Assembly: GCF_003965815.1 (NCBI RefSeq)
Contig: NZ_RXOE01000003.1
Coordinates: 124,001-188,000, forward strand
Direction of reading: 5' to 3'
DNA length: 64,000 bases
From: Variovorax gossypii
GTDB lineage: Bacteria > Pseudomonadota > Gammaproteobacteria > Burkholderiales > Burkholderiaceae_C
The notes beneath the pieces were generated by a model. It saw only the letters and a list, made by a program, of their open reading frames with translations. It did no database searches and had not been told where the DNA came from. Position numbers and translations under genes: made by a program. Shown here in pieces: positions 28,976 through 37,300 of the stretch. Positions within the stretch are counted from its first letter, which is position 1. Each line of letters opens with the position of its first letter.

Positions 28976-29006
28976 GTGTCGGGGATTTCCCTGAGAGATC
29001 GGTGGA

Positions 29007-29615
29007 TCAGACGTCGAAGAACGCCGTCTCGTCCGCGCCCTGCATGCGGATGTCGAAGCGATAGGTGACGGCGCCGCCTTGCTCCACGCGCTGGGCGATC
29101 AGCGTGTGGCGGCGGTCGGCCGGCACGCTCTGAAGCACCGCGTCCTTCGCGTTGGCCTCGGCCTCGTCGCTGAAGTACACGCGCGTGAAGGCATGCAGCA
29201 GCAGGCCGCGCATCAGCACGATGACGTTGATGTGCGGTGCCTCGCCGGGCGATTCGGCGCCGGGCTTGACGGTGTGGAACACGAAGCGGTTGCCTTCGTG
29301 CGTGCCGGTGCCCACGCGGCCGAAGGCGCGAAAGCCCATGGCGCGCGCTTCCTCGGGCGTCTGCGGATAGCGGCCTTCGCCGTCGGGCTGGCTGATCTCG
29401 ACCAGCGCGTCGTTGATCGGGTTGCCGTCGCCGTCGATCACGCGGCCTTCGAGGCGGATGCGCTGGCCCTTGGCATCGTCGAGCGCGAGCACGGCGTCGA
29501 AGGGCTGGTCGAAGTCGTAGCCGTACTGCGTGGCGGTGAGGCCGTAGGCGAAGTAGGGGCCCACGGTCTGCGAGGGGGTCTGGCCGAAGTCGGCTTCCTG
29601 TGCGGTCATCAGCAT
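29007..29615 (-). CDS. pcaG: Protocatechuate 3,4-dioxygenase alpha subunit
   Basis: 202 residues from the ATG at 29615, with CAGGAGACAC upstream. Family landmarks: QTPSQTVGPYFAYGL, RLEGRVIDGDGNPINDALVEISQPDGEGRYPQ-type core, and the C-terminal APHINVIVLMRGLL...TRVYFSDEAEAN. The alpha subunit lacks the iron ligands but builds the active-site pocket with PcaH. The enzyme opens protocatechuate to 3-carboxy-cis,cis-muconate in the beta-ketoadipate pathway. 17 bases after pcaH. Confidence 0.93.
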   Translation of the reverse strand: MLMTAQEADFGQTPSQTVGPYFAYGLTATQYGYDFDQPFDAVLALDDAKGQRIRLEGRVIDGDGNPINDALVEISQPDGEGRYPQTPEEARAMGFRAFGRVGTGTHEGNRFVFHTVKPGAESPGEAPHINVIVLMRGLLLHAFTRVYFSDEAEANAKDAVLQSVPADRRHTLIAQRVEQGGAVTYRFDIRMQGADETAFFDV

Positions 29616-29632
29616 GGTGCGTGTCTCCTGGC

Positions 29633-30358
29633 TCAGCGGTTCTCGAAGGGGGTCTCGTCGGCGCCGCGCAGCACGATGTCGAACTGGTAGCCCAGCGCGT
29701 AGCCTTCCTCGGTGATGTCGAGGCTGAAGTCGGCGATCAGGCGGTTGCGGTAGCGCTCGGGCGTGCCGGTGATCATCGGGTCGTACTGCATCAGCGGGTC
29801 GCCGGGGAAGTACATCTGCGTGACCAGGCGGCTCGCGAAGCTCTGGCCGAACAGCGACAGGTGGATGTGTTGCGGGCGCCAGGCGTTCGGGTGGTTGCCC
29901 CACGGGTACGCGCCGGGCTTGATGGTGAGGAAGCGGTAGCGGCCTTCGCTGTCGGTGAGGCAGCGGCCCGCGCCGAGGAAGTTGGGGTCCAGCGGCGCGT
30001 CGTGCTGGTCGACCTTGTGCACGTAGCGGCCGGCGGCGTTGGCCTGCCACAGCTCGACCAGCGTGTTGGCCACCGGGCGGCGGCGCTCGTCGAGCACGCG
30101 GCCGGTGAGGATCATGCGCTCGCCCAGCGGCTCGCCGTTGCGGCGAGCGTTGCGCGTGAGGTCGTTGTCGAACTCGCCGATGCTGTCGTGGCCGTACACC
30201 GGCTGCTGCAGCTCGCCGAGGGAGGCCTTCAGCGGAATGAGCGGCTTCTGCGGGCCGCGCTTCACGGTGGACTTGTAGCCGGGGTAGACGTAGCTGGGGT
30301 GGGCATCCCAGTCGCGCGGCGTGAGGATGGGCGAGGCGCCCTTGGTCTTGGTCAACAT
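29633..30358 (-). CDS. pcaH: Protocatechuate 3,4-dioxygenase beta subunit
   Basis: 241 residues from the ATG at 30358 (CAGGAGAC upstream); an upstream in-frame start at 30400 overlaps the control region. Intradiol dioxygenase motif LVELWQANAAGRYVHK, and the Fe(III)-ligand region YRFLTIKPGAYPWGNHPNAWRPQHIHLSLFG with the Tyr and HIH residues. It holds the non-haem iron. Divergent from pcaQ. The rest of the pca pathway is not in the window. Confidence 0.94.
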   Translation of the reverse strand: MLTKTKGASPILTPRDWDAHPSYVYPGYKSTVKRGPQKPLIPLKASLGELQQPVYGHDSIGEFDNDLTRNARRNGEPLGERMILTGRVLDERRRPVANTLVELWQANAAGRYVHKVDQHDAPLDPNFLGAGRCLTDSEGRYRFLTIKPGAYPWGNHPNAWRPQHIHLSLFGQSFASRLVTQMYFPGDPLMQYDPMITGTPERYRNRLIADFSLDITEEGYALGYQFDIVLRGADETPFENR

Positions 30359-30426
30359 GAACGTTGTCTCCTGTCGTGGGACGAATCCGGAAGCCGCCAC
30401 TTTAGAAGCGGCATCCGATGATGTAA

Positions 30427-30450
30427 ATTGAAGATTGCTACGTTTTCAAT
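30427..30450. promoter_or_regulatory. Putative PcaQ-type operator, inverted repeat ATTGAA-N12-TTCAAT
   Basis: Perfect 6-bp arms (30427-30432 and 30445-30450) between the divergent pcaH and pcaQ genes. Next to it, ATAACC-N4-GGAATT (30449-30464) partly matches the known PcaQ site ATAACC-N4-GGTTAA. LysR regulators normally bind and control such divergent promoters, here probably in response to beta-carboxymuconate or a related intermediate. Confidence 0.5.
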
Positions 30451-30476
30451 AACCATAGGGAATTGAAAGCCCACCC

Positions 30477-31475
30477 TTGAAAGACCCGCTCACCGATCTT
30501 CGCCAGGACTTCGTGCGCAACGTGCAGCTGCGGCACCTGCGCTGCCTCGTCACGGTGGCGCAGGAGCGCCATCTCGCGCGCGCCGCCGAGCGGCTGGCGC
30601 TGAGCCAGCCGGCGGTGTCGAAGACGCTCTCGGAGCTGGAGGCGATCGCCGGCACGCGGCTGGTCGAGCGCAGCAAGGCCGGCCGGCGCGGCGTGCAGGG
30701 ACTCACGGCCGCCGGCGAGCAGCTGCTCGCGCACGCGCTGCGCGTGCTCGAGGCGCTCGACGCCAGCGCGCAGGCCGTGGCACCGGAGACGGGCGCGCGC
30801 ATCGAGCGCCTGCGCATCGGCGCGCTGCCCAGCGTGGCCCCGGCCCTGCTGCCGCTGGCGCTGGCGCGGCTGCGCGACAGCCGGCCCTCGGTGCAGATCG
30901 TGGTGAAGAGCGCGGCCAACGCCGCGCTGCTCGACGAGCTGCGCGCCGGCGAGCTCGACCTGGTGGTCGGCCGCATGAGCGATCCGCGCCTGATGGGCGG
31001 CCTGAGCTTCGAGCTGCTGCACACCGAGGCGCTGGTGTTCGCCGTGCGCGCCGGCCATCCGCTGGCGCACAAGGCGGTGTCTGTGCAGGCGGTGCTGGCC
31101 TATCCGTTGGTGGTGTACGGCGAGGGCACGATCCCGCGCCACAACACCGAGAGCTTTTTATCGGCGCGCGGTCTCGTGCTGCCGGCCAATGCGCTGCAGA
31201 CGCTCGACGTGGCGGTGGCGCGCGCGTTGGTGGCGGTGTCCGACGCGGTGTGGATCACGCCGCTGGGCGCCGCGCGAAGCGAGCTGGCCGACGGGCGCCT
31301 CGTGCGGCTGCGCATAGAGACCGGCGGCACCGAGGAACCGGTCGGCCTGCTGCAGCGCAGCGACGCCGAGCCCTCGGCCCTGCGCGCCGCCATGGCCGCG
31401 CTGCTGCGCGAGGCGGCGAAGGAACAGGGCGCCGTTCCGGCAAGGGCCAGGAAAAAGCCGAAGGCCGGCGGCTAG
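30477..31475 (+). CDS. pcaQ: LysR-family regulator PcaQ
   Basis: 332 residues from a TTG start. The N-terminal helix-turn-helix reads [47 protein letters not shown], then [25 protein letters not shown], characteristic of the PcaQ/GbpR subgroup; the effector domain includes [32 protein letters not shown]. It is divergent from pcaHG. In rhizobia PcaQ activates the pca operon. The C-terminal tail is Lys/Arg-rich. A downstream start would shorten the N-terminus by only a few residues. Confidence 0.9.
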   Translation: MKDPLTDLRQDFVRNVQLRHLRCLVTVAQERHLARAAERLALSQPAVSKTLSELEAIAGTRLVERSKAGRRGVQGLTAAGEQLLAHALRVLEALDASAQAVAPETGARIERLRIGALPSVAPALLPLALARLRDSRPSVQIVVKSAANAALLDELRAGELDLVVGRMSDPRLMGGLSFELLHTEALVFAVRAGHPLAHKAVSVQAVLAYPLVVYGEGTIPRHNTESFLSARGLVLPANALQTLDVAVARALVAVSDAVWITPLGAARSELADGRLVRLRIETGGTEEPVGLLQRSDAEPSALRAAMAALLREAAKEQGAVPARARKKPKAGG

Positions 31476-31478
31476 TCC

Positions 31479-31913
31479 TCAGTCTTTCGTGGCTCGGCGC
31501 TGCACGCAGGCCACGTAGCCTTCGCCGTCCGGCGGACGGCCCGCGCGCTGGCTCTCCCACATCATCTGGCCCAGGCACTCCATCGCCTCGTGATGCGCAT
31601 GGAGCAGCGAACCGCGCCGCGCCGCCAGCAGCTCGACCGCCTGGCGGATGCCGCGCGGCTGGTCGATGGAGCACTGCTCGCTGATCGACAGGTGCATCGA
31701 CAGATGAAGGAACGGGTTCTCGCGCCCGTTCGATCCGTCGTAGACCCGCGCCACCGCCGCGTCGGCGTCGGCCAGGTCCTCGTGGTACTCGGGGTGCTGG
31801 TCGATCCAGCCGGCGGCGATGGTCTCGAGCGCTTCCATCGGCAGGCCCTGCCGGTGCTTGGCGTAGACGTCGCAGAAGAAGCGGCGCACGTCTTCCTGGG
31901 AGGGGTTGAACAT
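31479..31913 (-). CDS. DUF1841 family protein
   Basis: 144 residues. The family signature is clear: MFNPSQEDVRRFFCDVYAKHRQG at the start, LETIAAGWIDQHPEYH, NPFLHLSMHLSISEQCSIDQPRGIR and HEAMECLGQMMWESQRAG near the end. It is widespread in betaproteobacteria with no known biochemical role; the conserved His and Glu suggest metal binding, which is inference. Convergent with pcaQ (3-base gap) and divergent from the repeat-protein gene. Confidence 0.88.
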   Translation of the reverse strand: MFNPSQEDVRRFFCDVYAKHRQGLPMEALETIAAGWIDQHPEYHEDLADADAAVARVYDGSNGRENPFLHLSMHLSISEQCSIDQPRGIRQAVELLAARRGSLLHAHHEAMECLGQMMWESQRAGRPPDGEGYVACVQRRATKD

Positions 31914-32028
31914 ATCTATATAGAGGTGAAGGAAAGAAGAGTGGGTGCGGTGCTCGCGGGCGCCCTTGCAGGCGCATCCGCAGGTGTGTCCACGAGCCCT
32001 CGGATGTGTCGGACGTTCCGGGTACGCG

Positions 32029-32048
32029 GCGTTACTTCGTTACGTAAC
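32029..32048. promoter_or_regulatory. Upstream activator-site candidate, copy 1
   Basis: GCGTTAC-TTC-GTTACGTAAC. The second half contains the 12-bp palindrome CGTTACGTAACG (32038-32049). It is about 150 bp upstream of the sigma-54 -12 element, a usual distance for enhancer sites. A close copy lies upstream of the flp gene at 60166-60184. Confidence 0.6.
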
Positions 32049-32176
32049 GATTCGCCAAATGACCTGCTTACGAGCTGTTTCCACACCCCGCCGGCAGCCC
32101 GCCAAAAAGAAAATTTTCCATACGAATCAACAAGTTGCGATGCTCCGGGCCGCTTTGGCATGGGGCGCGGAAAAAG

Positions 32177-32191
32177 CGGCACGCTAGTTGC
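32177..32191 (+). promoter_or_regulatory. Sigma-54 promoter of the repeat-protein gene
   Basis: CGGCACGCTAGTTGC matches the -24/-12 consensus TGGCACG-N4-TTGC at all defined positions except the first T. GG and GC have the required 10-base spacing. Transcription should start near 32203, giving a leader of about 24 bases before the ATG at 32227. This implies dependence on an enhancer-binding protein; one is encoded at 45748-47184. Confidence 0.85.
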
Positions 32192-32226
32192 CCCTGAGTA
32201 GGCATCTTTTGTCACAGAAGGCTGCC

Positions 32227-35200
32227 ATGACCGCTCAACAAGCATCGACCAATACGACCGAGGGACTTGCCGCCGCTGGCGCTGCTCCTGTGGTCATCGC
32301 CCAGGCTACCGTCACACCGCTCGGCACTCCCGGCGTGGTGAGTTCGGCGGCACCCGCCGCAACCGCGGCCCCCGCCGGCATCGGCACATTATCGAATGCC
32401 ACGCCAGGCGTTGCGGTGATGCGCGACGGTGTCCGCATTCCCGTCGATGGCAATCAGACACTGATGGCCGGCGACCGCGTGATCGTTCCGCAGGACGGCC
32501 ACGCCAATGTTCTCTTCCCCGGATCGGCCACCAACAAGGCCCCGCTCGCAGGTGTGTTCACCGGCGGCACCGACGCCACCATCGGCTCGACCAAGCTGCC
32601 CGGCGGCCTCGAACAAGTGAATGTGGATGTCGCCTCGGGCGACCTGCAGGTGACCCCGCCCGACAGCGATGCGGATGCCGCTGCCCTGGCCGTCACCAAG
32701 AAGCTCGCTGCCGGCAGCGGCATCGGGCTGGGTGAATTCGCACTGGGCGCCCTGGGCGCCGCAGCCTTGGGTGCCGCGCTCAGCGGCGGTGGCGGCGGCA
32801 GCGACAGCGCGTTCCCGCTGCTCGTCGGTTCGGGCAACCCGACCAACCCTGGCGATTCCGACGCGGATGCCGACTCTGATGCGGATGCCGACGCCGACGC
32901 GGATGCGGACGGTGATGCAGACGCCGATGCTGACGCCGATGCCGATGCCGATGCGGATGCGGATGCGGATGCAGACGCCGATGCCGATGCCGATGCCGAT
33001 GCCGACGCCGACGCCGACGCCGATGCCGATGCCGATGCTGACGCTGACGCTGACGCCGATGCCGACGCCGATGCCGACGCTGACGCTGACGCCGATGCCG
33101 ATGCCGACGCTGACGCCGATGCCGATGCCGATGCCGATGCCGATGCCGATGCCGATGCCGATGCCGATGCCGATGCAGACGCAGACGCAGACGGCGACGC
33201 CCTCCTCAACCCCGGCGACAGCCTCGTCAACCACGCCGTGGACAGCCTCGGCGGCGCGCTCGGCCTCGGCGATTCGCTCACGCCGGTCACCAACGCGGTC
33301 GACGGCCTGACCGACACGCTCGACGACGTGCTGGCTCCGCTGCTCGGCAGCGAGTTCACGCCGAACGACCCCAACCAGTTCGACCCGATCGACAACACCG
33401 TCGGCAGCGTGACCGACCTGCTGGGCGACAGCCTGAGCCCCACGCTCGACAACCTGCTGGGTGCCGGTGCCACCACCGCCATCCTCGGCACGGTGCTGGG
33501 CCAGGTGGACTACCTGACCGACGCGCTGGACAACGGCCTGACCAACCTGGTCGGTGACCACGGCATCATCAGCGGCCTGACCGACGCACTCGGCCTGAGC
33601 GGCCTCACCGACCAGCTGGTGGGCAACGACGGCCTGCTGGGCGGCGTGCTCGACAACGTGCTCGGCGAAGGCAGCCTGGTGTCCGGCCTGCTGGCCGAAG
33701 ACGGCCTCGTGGGCGGCCTGCTCGGTGACGACGGCATCGTCGGCGGCCTGCTCGGCGAAGACAGCGCGGTGGGTGGCCTGCTGGGCAACGTGCTCGGCGA
33801 CGACGGCCTCGTCGGCGGCCTGCTGGGCGACGGCGCGGTGGGCAGCCTGACCGGCGGCCTGCTGGGTGACGACGGCCTGCTGGGCGGCCTGCTCGGCGAC
33901 GGCAGCGCGGTGGGTGGCCTGCTCGGCGACGACGGCCTGGTCGGCGGCCTGCTGGGCGGCGAAGGCACCCTTTCCAACCTGCTCGGCAGCGGCGGCCTCA
34001 CCGGCGAGCTGCTGGGCCACGGCGGCCTGGTCGACAGCCTGCTCGGCCAGGACGGCGCCATCTCCGGCATCATCGCCGACAGCCCGCTGGGCGGCCTGCT
34101 CGGCGGCGAAGGCGGCCTGCTTGGCGGCGCGGTGGGTGGCCTGCTCGGCGACGACGGCCTGGTCGGCGGCCTGCTGGGTGACGACGGCCTCGTGGGCGGT
34201 CTGCTCGGCAACGACGGCTTGCTCGGCGGTGTCCTGGGCGGCGACGGCCTGCTGGGCGGTGTGCTCGGCGATGACGGCCTGCTCGGCGGCGTGCTGGGCG
34301 GCGACGGTCTCGTCGGAGGCCTGCTCGGTGGCGACGGCCTGCTGGGTGGCGTGGTGGGCGATGACGGTCTGGTCGGCGGCCTGCTGGGCGGCGACGGCCT
34401 CGTGGGTGGCCTGCTCGGCGACGACGGTCTTGTCGGCGGCCTGCTGGGTGACGACGGCCTGCTGGGCGGCGTGCTCGGCGACGACGGCGTCGCCGGCGGC
34501 CTGCTCGGGCCGGACGGCCTGGTCGGCGGCCTGCTGGGCGAAGAAGGCCCGGTCGGTGGCCTGCTGGGTGAGGACGGCATCGTCGGCGGCCTGCTCGGCG
34601 GTCTGCTGGACGGCGTCGGCGGTGGCGGCACCCCCGGCACCGGCGCCGCGCTGCTCGACCCGGCCGACGGCGTGCTCGGCAACCTGGTCGACGGCCTGAA
34701 TCAAGGCGTGCTCGGCGGGCTCGGCCTGACCAATGTGCTCGGACCGGTGGTCGGCGTCGCCGACGGCCTGACCGACACGGTCGGCGGCCTGCTGGGCCCG
34801 GTGCTCGGCACCAGCTTCTCGGAAAACGACCCCAACGTGCTCGACCCGGTCGACGGCCTCGTCGGCCAGGTGGCAAGCGGTGCCGCGGGCCTGCTGAGCC
34901 CGCTGACCGACCAGCTGCTCGGCACGAACACGACGGCGGCGCTGCTGAACGGCGTCACGGCGCAAGTCGACTACCTGACCGACGGCGTGGCCAACGTCCT
35001 GTCCGGCGACGGCCTCCTTGGCGGTGTCCTGGGTGACGACGGCCTGCTGGGCGGCGTGCTCGGCGGTGACGGCGGTCTGCTCGGCGGCGTGCTGGGTGAC
35101 GACGGCCTGCTGGGCGGCGTGCTCGGCGGTGACGGTGGTCTCCTCGGCGGTGTTCTGGGTGACGACGGCTTGCTGGGTGGCGTGCTCGGCGGTGACGGTG

Positions 35201-36588
35201 GTCTGCTCGGCGGCGTGCTGGGTGACGACGGCCTGCTGGGCGGAGTGCTCGGTGGCGACGGCGGCCTCCTCGGTGGCGTGCTGGGTGAAGACGGCCTGGT
35301 CGGCGGCCTCCTCGGCAGCGTGACCGGTGGCGACGCTGGCGGCCTGCTCGACGGCATCCTCGGCAGCGACGGTCTGGTCGGTGGCCTGCTCGGCAGCGTG
35401 ACCGGTGGCGACGCTGGCGGCCTGCTGGATGGCGTGCTCGGCAGCGGCGGCCTGCTCGGCAGCGTGACCGGTGGCGACGCTGGTGGTCTGCTCGACGGCG
35501 TGCTCGGCAGCGACGGCCTGGTCGGTGGTCTGCTCGGCGGCGTGACCGGCGGCGACGCTGGCGGCCTGCTCGACGGCGTGCTCGGCAGCGACGGCCTGGT
35601 CGGTGGTCTGCTCGGCGGCGTGACCGGCGGCGACGCTGGCGGCCTGCTCGACGGCGTGCTCGGCAGCGACGGCCTGGTCGGCGGCCTGCTCGGCAGCGTG
35701 ACCGGTGGCGACGCTGGTGGTCTGCTCGACGGCGTGCTCGGCAGCGACGGCCTGGTCGGTGGTCTGCTCGGCAGCGTGACCGGCGGCGACGCTGGCGGCC
35801 TGCTCGACGGCGTGCTCGGCAGCGACGGCCTGGTCGGTGGCCTGCTCGGCACCGTGACCGGTGGCGACGCCGGCGGCCTGCTCGACGGCGTACTCGGCAG
35901 CGACGGCCTGGTCGGCGGTCTGCTCGGCAGCGTGACCGGCGGCGACGCTGGCGGCCTGCTGGACGGCGTACTCGGCAGCGACGGCCTTGTCGGTGGCTTG
36001 CTCGGCACCGTGACCGGTGGCGACGCCGGCGGCCTGCTCGACGGCGTACTCGGCAGCGACGGCCTGGTCGGCGGTCTGCTCGGCACCGTGACCGGCGGCG
36101 ACGCTGGTGGCCTGCTGGACGGTGTCCTCGGCAGCGACGGTCTCGTCGGCGGTCTGCTCGGCAGCGTGACCGGTGGCGACGCTGGCGGCCTGCTCGACGG
36201 CGTACTCGGCAGTGACGGCCTCGTCGGCAGCCTCCTGGGTCAAGACGGCCTGGTGGGCAGCCTGCTCGGCGGCCTGACCGGCAGCGACGGCGCGGTGGCC
36301 AACATCCTGCAGCCGGTGACCGACGTCGCCGGCAGCGTGACCGACACCGCGGCTCCGGTCGTGTCGAGCGCCACCAGCGCAGTGCACGACGCGACCGCTC
36401 CGGTGACCGACATCCTGGCAGGCGCCACGACGACGGTCGCTCCGGTGGCGGATGCCGTCAACAGCACAGTGAGCGGCGTCGAACATGCCGTGACCCCGCT
36501 GGTGACCGAGGTTGTGACCCCGATCACCAGCCTGGTCGAGCACGCCGTGTCGCCCGTGACGAACGTCCTGCACGGCCTGCTGGGCTGA
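32227..36588 (+). CDS. Large low-complexity repeat protein, probable type I-secreted surface protein
   Basis: 1453 residues from the ATG at 32227. Parts: (1) residues 1-205, a non-repetitive head with [31 protein letters not shown], resembling the N-terminal retention-module/BapA-prefix domains of type I-secreted adhesins, and an Ala/Gly hydrophobic stretch near 185-195; (2) residues 210-325, an almost pure Asp-Ala tract; (3) a roughly 120-residue module (326-446) and its diverged copy (809-928), sharing NDPN-DP-D and QVDYLTD; (4) Gly/Leu/Val/Asp repeats between and after them, including twelve copies of a 26-residue unit (1030-1338); (5) a Val/Thr/Ala-rich C-terminus. No signal peptide and no RTX nonapeptides. 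Very acidic. A type I secretion system lies downstream. Function inferred: adhesin or matrix protein. Confidence 0.75.
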   Translation: MTAQQASTNTTEGLAAAGAAPVVIAQATVTPLGTPGVVSSAAPAATAAPAGIGTLSNATPGVAVMRDGVRIPVDGNQTLMAGDRVIVPQDGHANVLFPGSATNKAPLAGVFTGGTDATIGSTKLPGGLEQVNVDVASGDLQVTPPDSDADAAALAVTKKLAAGSGIGLGEFALGALGAAALGAALSGGGGGSDSAFPLLVGSGNPTNPGDSDADADSDADADADADADGDADADADADADADADADADADADADADADADADADADADADADADADADADADADADADADADADADADADADADADADADADADADADADADGDALLNPGDSLVNHAVDSLGGALGLGDSLTPVTNAVDGLTDTLDDVLAPLLGSEFTPNDPNQFDPIDNTVGSVTDLLGDSLSPTLDNLLGAGATTAILGTVLGQVDYLTDALDNGLTNLVGDHGIISGLTDALGLSGLTDQLVGNDGLLGGVLDNVLGEGSLVSGLLAEDGLVGGLLGDDGIVGGLLGEDSAVGGLLGNVLGDDGLVGGLLGDGAVGSLTGGLLGDDGLLGGLLGDGSAVGGLLGDDGLVGGLLGGEGTLSNLLGSGGLTGELLGHGGLVDSLLGQDGAISGIIADSPLGGLLGGEGGLLGGAVGGLLGDDGLVGGLLGDDGLVGGLLGNDGLLGGVLGGDGLLGGVLGDDGLLGGVLGGDGLVGGLLGGDGLLGGVVGDDGLVGGLLGGDGLVGGLLGDDGLVGGLLGDDGLLGGVLGDDGVAGGLLGPDGLVGGLLGEEGPVGGLLGEDGIVGGLLGGLLDGVGGGGTPGTGAALLDPADGVLGNLVDGLNQGVLGGLGLTNVLGPVVGVADGLTDTVGGLLGPVLGTSFSENDPNVLDPVDGLVGQVASGAAGLLSPLTDQLLGTNTTAALLNGVTAQVDYLTDGVANVLSGDGLLGGVLGDDGLLGGVLGGDGGLLGGVLGDDGLLGGVLGGDGGLLGGVLGDDGLLGGVLGGDGGLLGGVLGDDGLLGGVLGGDGGLLGGVLGEDGLVGGLLGSVTGGDAGGLLDGILGSDGLVGGLLGSVTGGDAGGLLDGVLGSGGLLGSVTGGDAGGLLDGVLGSDGLVGGLLGGVTGGDAGGLLDGVLGSDGLVGGLLGGVTGGDAGGLLDGVLGSDGLVGGLLGSVTGGDAGGLLDGVLGSDGLVGGLLGSVTGGDAGGLLDGVLGSDGLVGGLLGTVTGGDAGGLLDGVLGSDGLVGGLLGSVTGGDAGGLLDGVLGSDGLVGGLLGTVTGGDAGGLLDGVLGSDGLVGGLLGTVTGGDAGGLLDGVLGSDGLVGGLLGSVTGGDAGGLLDGVLGSDGLVGSLLGQDGLVGSLLGGLTGSDGAVANILQPVTDVAGSVTDTAAPVVSSATSAVHDATAPVTDILAGATTTVAPVADAVNSTVSGVEHAVTPLVTEVVTPITSLVEHAVSPVTNVLHGLLG
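32854..33201 (+). repeat. Asp-Ala dipeptide tract (GAY-GCN hexanucleotide repeat)
   Basis: About 58 hexanucleotide units encode residues 210-325, almost all Asp-Ala, with a few Asp-Ser or Asp-Gly at the ends. Third-codon bases vary (GAT/GAC, GCC/GCG/GCA/GCT), so the repeat is old or selected at protein level. Slippage would change length in steps of two residues without a frameshift. Confidence 0.95.
33630..34640 (+). repeat. Gly-Leu-Asp decapeptide-type repeats, first block
   Basis: Encodes about 34 variants of a ten-residue unit of the form [10 protein letters not shown] (30 bp), with GDD, GED, GND and GGD variants. Copies differ at silent and coding positions. The periodic small-hydrophobic-acidic pattern may form a solenoid or a glycine-rich extended structure; no fold can be assigned by eye. 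Confidence 0.85.
35005..36240 (+). repeat. 63-bp and 78-bp tandem repeats, second block
   Basis: Four copies of a 21-residue unit ([10 protein letters not shown] + [11 protein letters not shown]) at about 35035-35290, then twelve copies of a 26-residue (78-bp) unit built from [17 protein letters not shown] and SDGLVGGLL at 35314-36240. The residue after LLG alternates Ser, Gly or Thr. The third 78-bp copy is shortened by four residues. The near-identity of units points to recent amplification or recombination. Confidence 0.92.
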
Positions 36589-36644
36589 TCGTCCGGAAAC
36601 AGACAACAGAAGGAAGAGGGGCGAGGGAGCTTGCTGCAGCACCA

Positions 36645-36670
36645 GGGACAGGCCGCCACCGGCCTGTCCC
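36645..36670 (+). terminator. Strong hairpin between repeat-protein and Pal-like genes
   Basis: GGGACAGGCCG (36645-36655), loop CCAC, CGGCCTGTCCC (36660-36670): a perfect 11-bp stem placed three bases before the purine-rich ribosome-binding site of the next gene. No T run, so it is more likely a partial terminator, or an RNA-stabilising or processing hairpin setting the ratio of the two products. Confidence 0.55.
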
Positions 36671-36684
36671 GCGAAAGGACCAAC

Positions 36685-37188
36685 ATGAAAAAGAACTTCC
36701 AGACACTGGCCATCGTCGCGCTCGGCGCAGCACTCGTGGGCTGCGCGGCCCCCAAGAGCGGTCGTGACGATGCGACCTACTACTACTCGAACAAGGCCGC
36801 CACCGCGGTGCCGAAGGTGGAGCCGGCACCGCCGCCGCCGGTGCAGAACGGACCGGTCGGCGTGCCGAAGATCGTCTACTTTGACTTCGACAAATACAAC
36901 ATCAGGCCCGGCGACCGGAACATCGTGGAGGCTCACGCGAGCTTCCTGCGCAACCGGCCGCAGAGCCGGGTCGTGATCGAGGGCCACACCGACCAGCGCG
37001 GCGGCCGCGAATACAACCTGGCGCTGGGCCAGCGCCGTGCCGACTCGGTGGCGCGCGCGCTCACGCAGCTCGGCGTGCCCGCCGAACGCATCGAGGCCAT
37101 CAGCTGGGGCCTGGAAAAGCCCGCATCGAACGAAACCACGGAGGAGGGCTATCAGCTCAATCGCAGAGCCGAATTCAGCTATCGCTGA
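36685..37188 (+). CDS. Pal-like OmpA-family lipoprotein
   Basis: 167 residues from the ATG at 36685 (GAAAGGA upstream). Lipoprotein signal MKKNFQTLAIVALGAALVGCAAP with the lipidated Cys at residue 19. After a Pro-rich linker, the OmpA C-terminal peptidoglycan-binding domain begins at IVYFDFDKYNIRPGDRNIVEAHA, with VVIEGHTDQRGGREYNLALGQRRADSV containing the conserved D and R that contact meso-diaminopimelate. Its setting beside a secreted repeat protein and type I secretion system, away from tol genes, suggests a dedicated anchor rather than the main Pal. Confidence 0.88.
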   Translation: MKKNFQTLAIVALGAALVGCAAPKSGRDDATYYYSNKAATAVPKVEPAPPPPVQNGPVGVPKIVYFDFDKYNIRPGDRNIVEAHASFLRNRPQSRVVIEGHTDQRGGREYNLALGQRRADSVARALTQLGVPAERIEAISWGLEKPASNETTEEGYQLNRRAEFSYR

Positions 37189-37300
37189 GGCCGGATCACC
37201 GCGATGACTTCGGTCGTGGCAGTTCCCGGTCCGCGCACACGTCACCAGAGCGAAAGCAGATGACGGGCGTGGCCGGTTTCCCGCATCCGAACGGGGCCGA

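Larger units (their letters stand above)
31914..32226. promoter_or_regulatory. 313-bp control region upstream of the repeat-protein gene
   Basis: Less GC-rich than its surroundings, with AAAAAGAAAATTTTCC at about 32104-32119. It carries a GTTAC-rich upstream site at 32029-32048 and a sigma-54 promoter at 32177-32191. No gene is visible in it. Confidence 0.7.

Noticed and set aside
32227-36588. RTX toxin/adhesin with calcium nonapeptides.
   Set aside because: The repeats are 10, 21 and 26 residues and lack GGxGxDxUx; type I export is inferred from the downstream genes, not from RTX motifs.
36685-37188. The main Pal of the Tol-Pal system.
   Set aside because: The domain fits, but no tolQRAB or ybgF genes are next to it; a paralogue dedicated to the local system is more likely.
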